Source of the DNA: Thunnus maccoyii
Lineage: Eukaryota; Chordata; Actinopteri; Scombriformes; Scombridae
Assembly (NCBI RefSeq): GCF_910596095.1
Contig: NC_056535.1
Coordinates: forward strand, 9,279,501-9,343,500
Length of the DNA: 64,000 nt
Direction: 5' to 3'
Shown here piece after piece: positions 1-11,700 of the stretch. Numbering within the stretch: position 1 is the first letter of the stretch; every line of letters starts with the position of its first letter. The notes under the pieces were generated by a model. That model saw only the letters and a list, made by a program, of their open reading frames with translations, had not been told where the DNA came from and did no database searches. A program made the position numbers and the translations under genes.

Positions 1-159
1 CCTAAATCCATTCTACATCCATCTTTAAGAACTCCATTTATTTCAGTACTTTTGAGATAATGTTAGTTACCCTTCTTATAATCCCAGATTAAACTGTTAT
101 ATACCATGAAGTTGTCTGCACAATACTGTGAATTAAGTCTGTTAAGAGTGCAGGCAGAT

Positions 160-183
160 TTTATTTTATGTACGTGTTTTATT
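160..183 (-). terminator. Poly(A) signals of itih3 copy A
   Basis: Two AATAAA hexamers on the minus strand (160-165 and 178-183) lie about 60-85 nt past the TAA stop, predicting a very short 3' UTR. The duplication breakpoint at 140 is about 20 nt beyond, close to the expected cleavage site. Confidence 0.6.
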
Positions 184-243
184 GTATGAATTTGGGTGCT
201 GATTTACAGGAACAACAGTGATAAGACTGTCTGAAAACTGCTT

Positions 244-3200
244 TTAAACTCTTTTGAAAAGGCCTGACACAATGTAGTCTGAAGCATCTCCGTCGATGAG
301 GCCTTTTCCATTACTGTGAATGAACCAGCAGGGAACATTTTCTCCGTTCTTCACATCTCTCATGAAGTCTCTCTGCCAGCCTCTGTAGACCAAGACAAAA
401 ACATCATGTAGACCCGATGATATTAGGACTGCACAATGAAAACAACACAAAGAAACAGACATTTATCCATTTGGGACACAATAAATGCAAACTCTGAGGC
501 ATGTGGCGTACCTGGTCACATTGAGCTGCTGTCCTTTCACATACATGGTGGCGTCTGGTTTCTCTGGGACGTCACCTGTACGCAGGTCTGTGACCTCATA
601 TTCAATCCCGCTGTAAAACTGACCTAGAGGATGACCCACCATTGGGAGTGAAAATCATTTCTTTTCTTATCTCTTCACTCTAATCTGGTCTGATTTCTCT
701 GTTTGGCATAAAATACATTACCAGCTGGTTTACAGTATTACTTTGTTTATACAGATACAATTTACAGTATGAACAAAGATGATCAATGGAAATATTTGTT
801 AGAATCAGATCATTTCGGTTTAGCAACTTTAACTACTGTAAACAACATTTAGCTGCACAACATCATGAAGACAATTGCTCTTATCCTGAGGCTTAATATC
901 ATATGAAAAAAAAAAACCTGGGGCCCCGAACCACCAAATTTAAAAAATCGTAGTTGTCAAATGAAAATTCTGTATCTTCCAAATGCCAAGTTTTTTCTGA
1001 CTATGAGCAAAATATTGTTTTACTTTAATAAAAGTGCATTTTTTGACATCATCATCGAAGGTTTTACAGGATTTTTATGAGCTCAAATGATAAAAAAAGA
1101 AAGTCTCAAACCAAGGCGAACAAATGTCCAGAGCAATAATTTATGTTTTTGGTTACTTGATGGGAGAACAACAAGCTGTAAACACAAAATTGACATACTA
1201 TTAGTATGTATTAGTGGTATTATTAGTATTAGTATAGTAGTAACCATGCAATCTACATCCCAACAAGTGTGTCATGTTGTACCTAGCAGACCATGAACAG
1301 AGGGAGACAGGAGGTGGCTGTCCACTGTGTAGAAACCCAAGTAGTCCCGGTGGTACGGGTGCTTCTTCCACACTTTGTGTAGCAGGATCACAAACTTGAC
1401 AGAATCTCTTAGGGTTATCGTTAGGCTACGGTCCTTGGTCACGAGAAGATCCACACTGGAGGAGAAAGAAGGGGAGGCAGGAAGGGGAAGATGAATGACG
1501 TGGGAGACAGAGGGGAGAGGAAAGAGGAGAGTGGAAACAGGTGAAGCGGTTGTGATAGATGGAGAAGATAAGTGGGCAACATTATTTTGTTATATTTTTC
1601 ATGTATTGGGATCTTTCCCTGAAGAAGATGATAATCTGGTGGTTCAGTCACTCACTTGGCTCCTTTGAGGGAGGCTGTATCAGACCACAGCAGCTTGACC
1701 CGTTTGCCGTCCTGAAACACCAAGATGTCCTGAGTGCTCACCTCCAGTCTCACCCCCAGCTTCTGGTGGGTGATGCCAAAACGCCAAAAGTAAGTGTTGA
1801 TTTTACCATCAAGGGGGATTTTCTTGTCTCCGATGATCTGGCCATTCACTAAAATACCTGAAGAAATAACATGGGACTCAGCCTCTCACTGTTTAACTGC
1901 AGGAGATGATTGACTGACACATATATGAGGAGTTACAAGTGTCAAAAGTGAGAAAGAAAATCAAAAATTCATTTACATCTTGGTCCACAAGGAGTGTACA
2001 TGTGTAGTGAAAAATAGGAATTCAGGGACCATATCTTGAGTAAGAAAGTCATGATGTTAATCAGGATTCGGCTGACCTGACATTGGGTCTTTGACCAGGT
2101 TGAAAATGGTTCCTGGTTTGTCGTTGATGTTGAAGCACAGAGCGTCATCTCTGTCTGGCAGCTCTATCATGAAATGAGGATCTCCATCCACTGCAGGCAA
2201 CACCGGAGTAAAATGACAGTAATAAACAAAATGGTTAAGATAGATGTGATCTTGTGTCACTTTCTTAGTAGAGGCCAAACAAGATGAGCTATAAAACAAG
2301 ACAACTTACCAAAATATGTGGGTCGGGCAGCATATGAGTACAAAGGGGGGCTTACAAAGCGATGTGCTGCATACAGAAACAATAAATTCAAGGTTAAAAA
2401 CAACGCACTGAATAGATTTCATCTTTTATATTTCATTTAGTTAAAAAATGACTGTCTTACCTACTCTGTCTGCCTGTAGTCTTTGCTCTGACAAAAACAA
2501 AACAAAACAGATAAAAAACAATTTTTTAAATTCCACAGTTCAAACTGGAGCACCAGCCTCTGCTGGTGTAGTGAGTGGAGTAAAGAGAAATAATATGTTT
2601 TTAACTTAAATTCAGTATCCGGTGCTGCTCGTCAGTGTGTTACAGTTTTACTTGACTGCAGTTATGCCACATTAGGAAAAGTCTACCCAGTGCCACTTTT
2701 TAAACCCTCTCTACCCTCCCTTACCCTCAGTCAGTTTATCAGCAATGAGAGGGCTGTCTGTTCCATCCTCAGTTTCAGGCTTGGTGACCACCATGGAGGT
2801 GAGAGGGGTGACGAAGCTATACTGCAGGGACATGTCCAGGGCCTTGGCTGTGGCATTGGCTTTCTCGTCAGGGGTGCCAATCTTGCTGCAAGAATGAAAA
2901 AATACACACATTTTCTCACACTTGACATTTTCATGAGACCATTGGTAAATAAAGATATTTAAGCTCAAGCAATTCAGGGCTCAGCTTGAAGAAAATTACT
3001 TAAACTGACCTCTTCTCCAGTAACTGCTGGATGGTGAGGTAGGCCCACAGACGCTCTGTGAAATCCCCAAAGACGTACTCCTCCTCTGGGTAAATCACGT
3101 CCCACTCTACAGCACTGGCCTGGCCCTGCACCTGGAAGTCCTCCTCAAACTTTTGGTGAGAGAAAAGGGGAAGAAACAATGCTTGAAAAAATGCTTTTCT

Positions 3201-5263
3201 ACACCTCAGCACTGTCTCTAACTTTCTGATGTTTCTTTTTCCTCACCCCCTGGGCGAACACTTCCACCAGGAAGTTGTCCAGGTCGTTGTCCATCAGCCG
3301 ACCAGCCACCACGATCTCTGTGCCGTTAAACAACTGGCTGAAGTGGTTGGTGGTCACGAAGTCCACTGCGTTGTCGGGGTAACGTAGGTCCACCTCTGAA
3401 AGCAGAGGGCTGGACACCTCCTCATAGAAACCCTGTAATAGAATCATGCACACATTTATTTATATACATTTATTTGTGTGCCATATAAATATGTTTTATT
3501 AGAGTTTTACACGTATAGTTGTTACATATTTCCAGGGGAATATGGCCAATTTTGAATATTACACTCTGGGCTTTGTGTGTGCCTCAAGAAAACAAAACTA
3601 TTGGCTCAAAAATGTGTAGCCCCAATCCTCCACCTGGAGTTGAAGGGTTGCATCTGAGGCCTCATAGATTCTGCGGGCCAGTCCCTTGTTTTGTTTGCTC
3701 ATCACATCCAGGAAGGAATAATCCACATCGTTTCCGAATCCAAGACAGAACAGAGACATGTTCCCTCCAATAGCAGAGCGCACATTCTCCTCAACCGTCA
3801 TCGAGTTCAAATTACCTTCAGATGCACAGATAAAACAGGCACAAATTTAATATTAAATATGAAGTACACCACTCACAGTATATGCTATAAAATGTGCACA
3901 GTCTGCATGCTCACCTCTTCCATCAGTCAGTAAAATAATCATGTCGATACTCCCCTCTGGGAGCTTGTTCTCCTGTCTGTCTTTCACTAGCATGTTCACA
4001 CCTCGCAACACAGCATCATTGATATTAGTTCCTAGAAGGAAAACACAAAACATTTAGTAAAACAAATTGTTTTCATTTATTTTTTATTTAGAGAGTAAAG
4101 ATTTCATTTGGCATTAAAGATGGTGTCACTTGTTTTTATATTAACCTCCCCTGGCTGTTATCTTTCTGACATAGGCCATGGCTTCAGCCACATTTTCCTC
4201 GGTTGCTTTGGTTAGTGATTCCTTCCAAGGATTGATCTCATGATCAAACTGGATGAGGGCAAAGTAGTCCTCCTCATGGAGGTCTTTGATGATGGCCAGC
4301 ATTGCCTCTCGGGTCTACAAACAGTTACAAGGTCAGAGGTCAAAATGCGTGCTTGTGTGCATCAATGTATTAGAACCACTTTACCTTTGAATCATGTCTG
4401 ATGTCTGAACAGTCTCTTACTTGCTGGATCTTTGTTCCACTCATTGAGCCGCTCCTGTCGATCACAAACACCACGTTCTTTGGGACTCTGGGTAGGTCAG
4501 GTGGAGCAAAGAAGTGCACAAAGTATCCGTTCACAATCTGAAGGGAAGAGAATCATAAAGAGCAGTAAAATACATGAAAGATTGACAGAAGGCTGCAATT
4601 GTAATCATTTCTTTTCCAGAGAAAAAGTTTATTCATTTTATGTTGTTGCAGTCTTATTACAGATTTTTTGATTTTCTTTCAGAACTTATTCTGCGAACAA
4701 AGAAGGTTAAAGTGACTCTGCATAGTTTTATATGTGAAGCCTGGTATAAATATGCAGACATCAGACACTGAGGTGATTCTGATGTACAATATTTGTTGAC
4801 TGCTGACCTGAATGTCCCCGAGGCTCTTTGCACGGTTCACATCATACTTGATGATAAAATCTCCATCGATCAGTGTCTCATCACAACCTGGACACTTCCT
4901 CTGCTGGTCCATAGTTGGTGAAAAAGAGATGTGAGCCTGACAAGAGGATTAATACATTCAGTTTGGCCCATTCTTACTTCTTAAATTCTGTATGTTGTTC
5001 ATTTTATTGAATACAGAGACAGAAAGTCAGACCAACATTACCTTCACTTTGAAAACTAAAACAGAGACACACAGATGCAACAATCAGAGACAATCTCATT
5101 TTCTGTAGCATGTACCTTTTTGTCTGTGACAGTTTTCTCCACTAGGGGGAGCAGCTCATTGGAGAGGAAGGTTGCTTGAGCATCAACATAAGAAATGCCT
5201 TGAGGCTCGTAAATGTTTGTCACAATCTGTCTCCACACAGTCAGGCATGCATGCACACACACA

Positions 5264-5301
<38 letters not shown>

Positions 5302-7133
5302 AACAGTGAGTTAATTTTGTGAGGAAAACCACTTATTAAGAATATCTGACACAAGCAGGAAATCAGGAAGAGCCAGGATGTGTACATGGATTCACCTGAA
5401 ACTCCTGGACCGGTTGTTTGGGTTTAACTCGGGTCAGAATCTCATACTGGCCCAGTTTCCTCTGAAGGAGCTCCTCATAGGTCAGAATGAAAGTTACGTT
5501 ACTTTCAGCTGCAATGTTGACAGACACTGAAAACTTCTCCATCTTTCTTCCAGACACCCTTTAAAAAAACACAGACACAACTGACCGCCTCTGATGTTAA
5601 AATGATCAGTTTAGGAACTTTAGATACACTACGTTGCTTTAGTACATGTAAAGAGTGGTGTGGGTGGTCTTTTTCATCTTAAATGACTTACTTGACCAGT
5701 CCAGCAGTCTGTCCTGAGGAAACAGCCTTCTCATACTGTTTCTTGGCTTTCTCTTTCTCTTTCACCTCTCCAACATACTCCTGACCATCAATTTCCCTGT
5801 AAGGTCCAAAAATGGAGGATGACAAATTGAGTAAATGAACTGTGTCACTGACAAAAATCTGCTTTAGAGCACAACTGCAAAAGGAAGCACAAATATTGCC
5901 AGGAATGTAGGAATGACAGACTGACATGCTGAAGTTGGTGATGAAGGCGGTCTTTGGAAGCTCCACTTCGAAGAAGATTTCCTGTGAGGAGCTTGCTTTG
6001 TTCAGAGCCTTTGAGGTCATGACAGTGTGAGCGAAACGAGACGCCACAGTGCAGTCCACTGTCACACTATACACCTCCACCTGAGACACAGAAACAGGGA
6101 GGAAGAGATAGAAAACAGCAATAGAACAACATGGACAACTTGTCACAAGCCCCTCACATACAGTATTTTAATACAGTAAGGAAGATGCTCTACTTTTATG
6201 TCATTTCAAGCGGAGTCAAGCCAACAATACGCTGCCCTGATTTGTGCCAAAGAAAAATTATTACAGCTTGAAAACATTTTTAAAAAGACATTATGTCACT
6301 GATTCCACTTTGGGAGTGATGTGATGAGACTGTTTGGGTGAGTCAACCTGGGTGCTGGAAGCATTAAGCATGGATAGTGTGGGTATTGTCAATAAAGATC
6401 TAAACTGATTCTTTTCTTACCATGCCATCATTTGTGCTTCTTTTCTGTAAGACAAAAGTAAAGAGAGATGATATTCGTTTTAGATCTGGATGAAAAAGGA
6501 ATAATGATCTAAATCCCAAACATTCATACATCTTGAATAATGTATGAACAGAAAGATGCAACTCCATAACCAAATATTGTCCCTATAACATGAAGCAATT
6601 GTCTGTAAATTCAGTAGTTTCAGCTAAATACCTGCAGTGATCTGTCAGCTCCTCTTGTCCCCTGAAATACAAATACAGCAGAGCAGAGCAACAAGATATT
6701 AGAAAAAGCCACTGCTATAACATGAACTAATTTGTAAGAAAGAAGCACTCATTCACACAATATACTTTAAATCATTTATCTCACAAAGAGGAGAAGTTAG
6801 AAGGAGAATATGACAGCAAAACTGAGTAGGATTTAAGATGCCAACTAGTTATGAAGGAGCACAGTTTGTGTTAAAGGGATTATTCATAAGAAACATAAGA
6901 AGCACTAGTGATTCAATCAGGGATCATCAGATAAAATAAATACTGGCAAAATGACAACAATAAAACAATGTAATTTCAAGTTAAGAGTAGAGTATAAAAG
7001 AGTCAGTGTGTGAAGTTACCTGCACAGCTGCATGGTCCCCAGAGACGACCAGAGCCCCCCGGGCCAGGCTGGGCAGCCAGAGGCAGGCGATGCCCCACAG
7101 CAGCAGCTGCCGAACACCCAACAGTCCAGACAT
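244..7133 (-). CDS. itih3: Inter-alpha-trypsin inhibitor heavy chain H3-like, tandem copy A (22 exons)
   Basis: Secreted plasma heavy chain; the family is esterified to chondroitin sulfate of bikunin and transferred to hyaluronan, stabilising matrix. Coding exons, 5' to 3' on the minus strand: 7020-7133, 6632-6661, 6421-6444, 5926-6080, 5692-5796, 5396-5558, 5116-5226, 4808-4936, 4421-4537, 4146-4314, 3915-4031, 3634-3815, 3247-3432, 3010-3149, 2725-2885, 2461-2487, 2310-2366, 2077-2190, 1656-1857, 1283-1455, 512-623, 244-382. Phases agree throughout: 2727 nt, 908 aa, no internal stop (human ITIH3 about 890). A hydrophobic signal peptide covers about residues 1-26. The VIT domain is about 57-190 ([11 protein letters not shown]). 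The VWA domain is about 278-472, with MIDAS D304-x-S306-x-S308, a TNIND loop near 374 and TDG 408-410. DGDPHF holds the Asp666-Pro667 cleavage and ester site. The C-terminal region ends [20 protein letters not shown]3 is favoured over ITIH1/4 by overall similarity and position; the exact paralogue is less sure. Confidence 0.93.
834..1243. other. Copy-specific intron block, copy A
   Basis: Intron between exons 20 and 21 of copy A. It is collinear with copy B up to GGTTTAGCAACTT and again from CCATGCAATCTACATCC, but the sequence between is unrelated to the corresponding 9327-10327 block. AT-rich; no gene seen. Confidence 0.6.
5259..5299. repeat. (CA)n microsatellite, copy A intron 6
   Basis: CA repeat just upstream (in gene sense) of the acceptor of the exon at 5116-5226. 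On the pre-mRNA it reads as (UG)n. The homologous tract in copy B is several times longer. Confidence 0.9.
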
Positions 7134-7208
7134 GACCAAACTTCTACTGAACACTGGTTGACTTCACTGCTGAGAAAAAAGCTCTCTGCCCAGGGAGGAG
7201 GGACAAAA

Positions 7209-7243
<35 letters not shown>

Positions 7244-8633
7244 TGTCCTGGAGTAATGACCAACAGACCAGAGTTCAATATGCAGGACGCCCTGAGGTAG
7301 AAAAGCTGCTGCTTTTAAAGCTCAAAGAAAATATCTGTGCTCAGGCTGAAAGTGTGTTTGTAGGACTGACACCAAACTCACAGCTAACTAGGTGTTTGGT
7401 AATATGACAAGCTTGACACCCAAAGCCTCAAGCTGGAAAGAAAAATATCATAAAAACACCAATTAGTGACACCAAAATTGCCATGAACACAGTACATTAT
7501 ATCACAGCAGTCAGCTCATAATACAACTAGATTGTATCCAAAAATAAAAACAATGCCACTGTGTAAATTAATTTTGGTTTGATGAGAATGGAGGATGAAG
7601 ATTTAATTGAGAAACTTCTTTTTAAATTATATTTTGCATTTTAAGAGTATATCTAAAAATCGTGAAGTAGCAGAAAAATAAATTAATAACAGTTTTATAT
7701 TTAGGTGGAATAATGACGTAAATATATGTACAGTGTCTATAAGCTTAAAATTAATATGTGGCCAATATGTGTATTTACAATCTGCCATGTGTAGTAGTTG
7801 TTTTGTCAGTTCCTTTAAGATATTGGTGGATACATTTTTGCTGTTGTTTAATGTTTCTGTAGAATGATCAGACATGAACATAGAATTATTCATTCATTCA
7901 TTTATTCATCAACATCAGATAAACTTGCTTCATTCAAGTGCTTTCCTCCTTCTTTGCTGGACCCTCTCACTAAACAGCCGGTGCTGCTTCACTTAACATG
8001 TGTGTTTATGAAATCTCTCATTTGCTGGAGAGCAAACAGTGGAGTACAGCAAGAAAATCACAGAGACTCTCTTGTAGGTTTTTTTAAGTTAAAGTATTTT
8101 CAGAAAATATGTTAACAAGCATATATGTTTTGCACCCACTCTGAACCCGGTGAACAAACAGTATTATTTACTTGGAAAAGCTGCACTGCACTCTGCTCTC
8201 CATTTGATGAGTCATTTTCATCATGTGACACTGTATTTGGCAAAAATGAACCAATCATTTTGTCTCTCTGTATTTTTCTAACTTGATAATGTACCCATGG
8301 GTCTACAGTGTGGTGTCTTAGTGATACATTCAGGTACTATTGTTAGTGCTCATGTCATCACAGAGAGGTAGGCTATTGGAGTTCTGTTGTTAATCAGGTT
8401 GCTTGTTTTTCATTTTAATGTTAATACTTTAACCATCATCTGCCAGGGCTGGATTAATGCAAGTGGCCCGAAAGCAAAAATGCCTTGTGGGCCCCAGCTG
8501 ACTCTGCATTTCTCACACTTGCTATGTATTGTTATGTATTGGTTGCTGATGAGAAATTCGTTTGTGGTAACTTGATTTAAATTTATTTGGCAAAATGCAC
8601 CATGTAAGCACAATATATACTGAAACAATAGAG
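7134..8633. promoter_or_regulatory. Upstream region of itih3 copy A
   Basis: No gene seen. On the minus strand the leader runs from the ATG at 7133 into a (CA)n tract (7211-7242). A TTTAAAAG sequence near 7313-7320, about 180 nt upstream of the ATG, could be the TATA element, but this is weak. The rest is AT-rich spacer shared with copy B. Confidence 0.35.
7211..7242. repeat. (TG)n microsatellite in itih3 copy A upstream region
   Basis: TG dinucleotide repeat of about 32 bp, roughly 80 nt upstream of the start codon. The copy B tract at about 24985-25030 is longer. Confidence 0.9.
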
Positions 8634-8653
8634 TGTTAAGAGTGCAGGCAGAT

Positions 8654-8677
8654 TTTATTTTATGTACGTGTTTTATT
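8654..8677 (-). terminator. Poly(A) signals of itih3 copy B
   Basis: The same two AATAAA hexamers as in copy A (8654-8659, 8672-8677), 61-84 nt past the stop codon of copy B. They are immediately followed by the unit junction at 8633/8634. Confidence 0.6.
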
Positions 8678-8737
8678 GTATAAATTTGGGTGCTGATTTA
8701 CAGGAACAACAGTGATAAGACTGTCTGCAAACTGCTT

Positions 8738-11700
8738 TTAAACTCTTTTGAAAAGGCCTGACACAATGTAGTCTGAAACATCTCCGTCGATGAGGCCTGT
8801 TCCATTACTGTGAATGAACCAGCAGGGAACATTTTCTCCGTTCTTCACATCTCTCCTGAAGTCTCTCTGCCAGCCTCTGTAGACCAAGACAAAAACATCA
8901 TGTAGACCCGATGATATTAGGACTGCACAATGAAAACAACACAAAGAAACAGACATTTATCCATTTGGGACACAATAAATGCAAACTCTGAGGCATGTGG
9001 CGTACCTGGTCACATTGAGCTGCTGTCCTTTCACATACATGGTGGCGTCTGGTTTCTCTGGGACGTCACCTGGACGCAGGTCTGTGACCTCATATTCAAT
9101 CCCGCTGTAAAACTGACCTAGAGGATGACCCACCATTGGGAGTGAAAATCATTTCTTTTCTTATCTCTTCACTCTAATCTGGTCTGATTTCTCTGTTTGG
9201 CATAAAATACATCATTACCAACTGGTTTACAGTATTAATTTGTTTATACAGATACAGTTTACAGTATGAACAAAGATGATCAATGGAAATATTTGTAAGA
9301 ATCAGATCATTTCGGTTTAGCAACTTGGAGTCTTGTCTTTGGCCAACCGACAAATGTAAGTTCAATATTTATTCTCCTGTCAACTGTGGATTTCTCAGAA
9401 CCTTGTTTTTGTTGAAACAGCTGTCTGCTGCTGCTACAAACAGGGTTGATGAGAATGGTGAGACCATAAAAGTTAAAGGATTTGGTGGACGATTTTCTAT
9501 ATTTTTCTTTTGTTGACAAATCTCATGTGCAGAGCCAAATCAACATTGAACTCATCCTACTTATAAGTATTGTGTGTGTATCCAAAGCCTGATATATCTT
9601 ATTCCTCTTGTTGTCCAAGAGCTATTAAAACATGTCACAACCTCCTGACTTTGTGCTACATTGCAAATTTCTCAAAGAACTTTAGTGCAAAGTCAAGAGA
9701 TTGTGATATGTAGCACAACAAGCTAGCGAAGCTCTGTAAACAGAAGCACAGAGCTGCATTTACAGTGATGTCTGCCATAAAAGGAACTTTTCTCCTGAGA
9801 TTGATAATGTGATTGCTGTTTTTACTCTTTGGAGCCTTTTCTAAACGAAGTACTGTAACCATTGTCCAGGGGATGAAGGAACATGTCACCCAGTGCAGCT
9901 GCGTGGCTCATTTATGTGTTTTTAATAGCTTTTGGGCAACAACAGGTCTACTGCACAGAGGAATAAGATATATCAGGCTTTGGATACACACACAATAATT
10001 GTAAGTAGGTTCAATTCATTGTTGGTTTGGCTCTGCACATGAGATTTGTTGACAATAAGAAAAAACAGCAAATTGCCAACCTTATCCTTTAAGATGCAGT
10101 CTGTAAAACCAAACTAATTAGCTGAAAAATGCTAATATGCTTCATAGAGCCAAGTGGAACTGCAGAGATTTCATTTTCATTTCGTTTCATTTTTCTTTTT
10201 TTTTTCTCGAAATGTTTGTTGATTCATTATTGAAGTTTTTTTGGCTGCTCTGATGAGACACCATTGTAAATTATAATAGAAATGAAATGAAAGCCAGATC
10301 ACTTAGCTTGACCTTCTATCAAACCCTAAACCATGCAATCTACATCCCAACAAGTGTGTCATGTTGTACCTAGCAGACCATGAACAGAGGGAGACAGGAG
10401 GTGGCTGTCCACTGTGTAGAAACCCAAGTAGTCCCGGTGGTACGGGTGCTTCTTCCACACTTTGTGTAGCAGGATCACAAACTTGACAGAATCTCTTAGG
10501 GTTATCGTTAGGCTACGGTCCTTGGTCACGAGAAGATCCACACTGGAGGAGAAAGAAGGGGAGGCAGGAAAGGGAAGATGAATGACGTGGGAGACAGAGG
10601 GGAGAGGAAAGAGGAGAGTGGAAACAGGTGAAGCGGTTGTGATAGATGGAGAAGATAAGTGGGCAACATTATTTTGTTATATTTTTCATGTATTGGGATC
10701 TTTCCCTGAAGAAGATGATAATCTGGTGGTTCAGCCACTCACTTGGCTCCTTTGAGGGAGGCTGTATCAGACCACAGCAGCTTGACCCGTTTGCCGTCCT
10801 GAAACACCAAGATGTCCTGAGTGCTCACCTCCAGTCTCACCCCCAGCTTCTGGTGGGTGATGCCAAAACGCCAAAAGTAGGTGTTGATTTTACCATCGGG
10901 CGGGATTTTCTTGTCTCCGATGATCTGGCCATTCACTAAAATACCTGAAGAAATAACACGGGATTCAGCCTCTCACTGTTTAACTGCAGGAGATGATTGA
11001 CTGACACATATATGAGGAGTTACAAGTGTCAAAAGTGAGAAAGAAAATCAACAATTTAAATCTTGGTCCACAAGGTGTATACATGTGTTGTAGGAGCTAT
11101 GTATTTGAACTGTGTTAAATGTAATATTAGTAGGGGGTAGAGCTGCTTGATTAATCAAATTTTATTTTCAATTACGATTTTGGCTTTCAACAATTATGAA
11201 AACAAGATAATCGAGATAAAACGATTATTCTGCCACATTCCATTTCACAGTGATGCTCTGGTTTTGTCTTGTGTTATAAATCCAGCGCATTGTATGTCGG
11301 AGCAGCCGGACAGCACAGTGAGACAGACAGAGTGGAGTCTTCCTCACAGCGTGAATGGGTCTGGATTTAACAGTCAAATGTTCAGTGGTGAAAACTGACT
11401 TATTGAGACATCTACAGGCTACTTTGTTTTAGTTTCAGTCAGACATTGGATGCTGTTATTTTAGATATGAGGATGTTTTGCTCTGTGTAATGATCTCTCC
11501 TTTCATCCAGCCACTTGGAGCCACGCTTTGTCTGTCTGCAGCAGAGTTTGCTGGTATCACGTGTAGTTGTCCGGCAGATGAAAATATCAACGGCCAAAAT
11601 GTCTGGTGGGAAATATGCTGATTGCCAAATAAATAAATAAATAAATTCATTAATAGCATATTAAATAGTCTAATATTGTGTGACCTATAAGACAACTTAA

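Larger units (their letters stand above)
140..8633. repeat. Tandem duplication unit A (8,494 bp)
   Basis: Matches 8634-26903 in direct orientation. The offset of the last exon between copies is exactly 8,494 bp, equal to the distance between unit starts. The unit begins at TGTTAAGAGTGCAGG, just past the gene's poly(A) signals, and ends at TGAAACAATAGAG, about 1.5 kb upstream of the start codon. It therefore carries the whole gene and its proximal promoter. This copy lacks the BEL/Pao element and the MITEs of copy B. Confidence 0.9.

Noticed and set aside
1559..1852. Plus-strand ORFs overlapping ITIH exons (1559-1852, 10646-10939, 2690-2962, 19908-20246 and similar)
   Set aside because: They are antisense shadows of minus-strand exons with correct splice sites and family similarity.
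3634..4537. VWA divergence as a sign that one ITIH copy is a pseudogene
   Set aside because: Both copies keep all splice sites, phases and the DxSxS, T and D metal-site residues; no stop or frameshift was found.
5042..5055. A 14-nt candidate micro-exon between ITIH exons 7 and 8
   Set aside because: Including it shifts the frame to an immediate stop in both copies, while joining 5116-5226 directly to 4808-4936 keeps phase and matches the human protein spacing.
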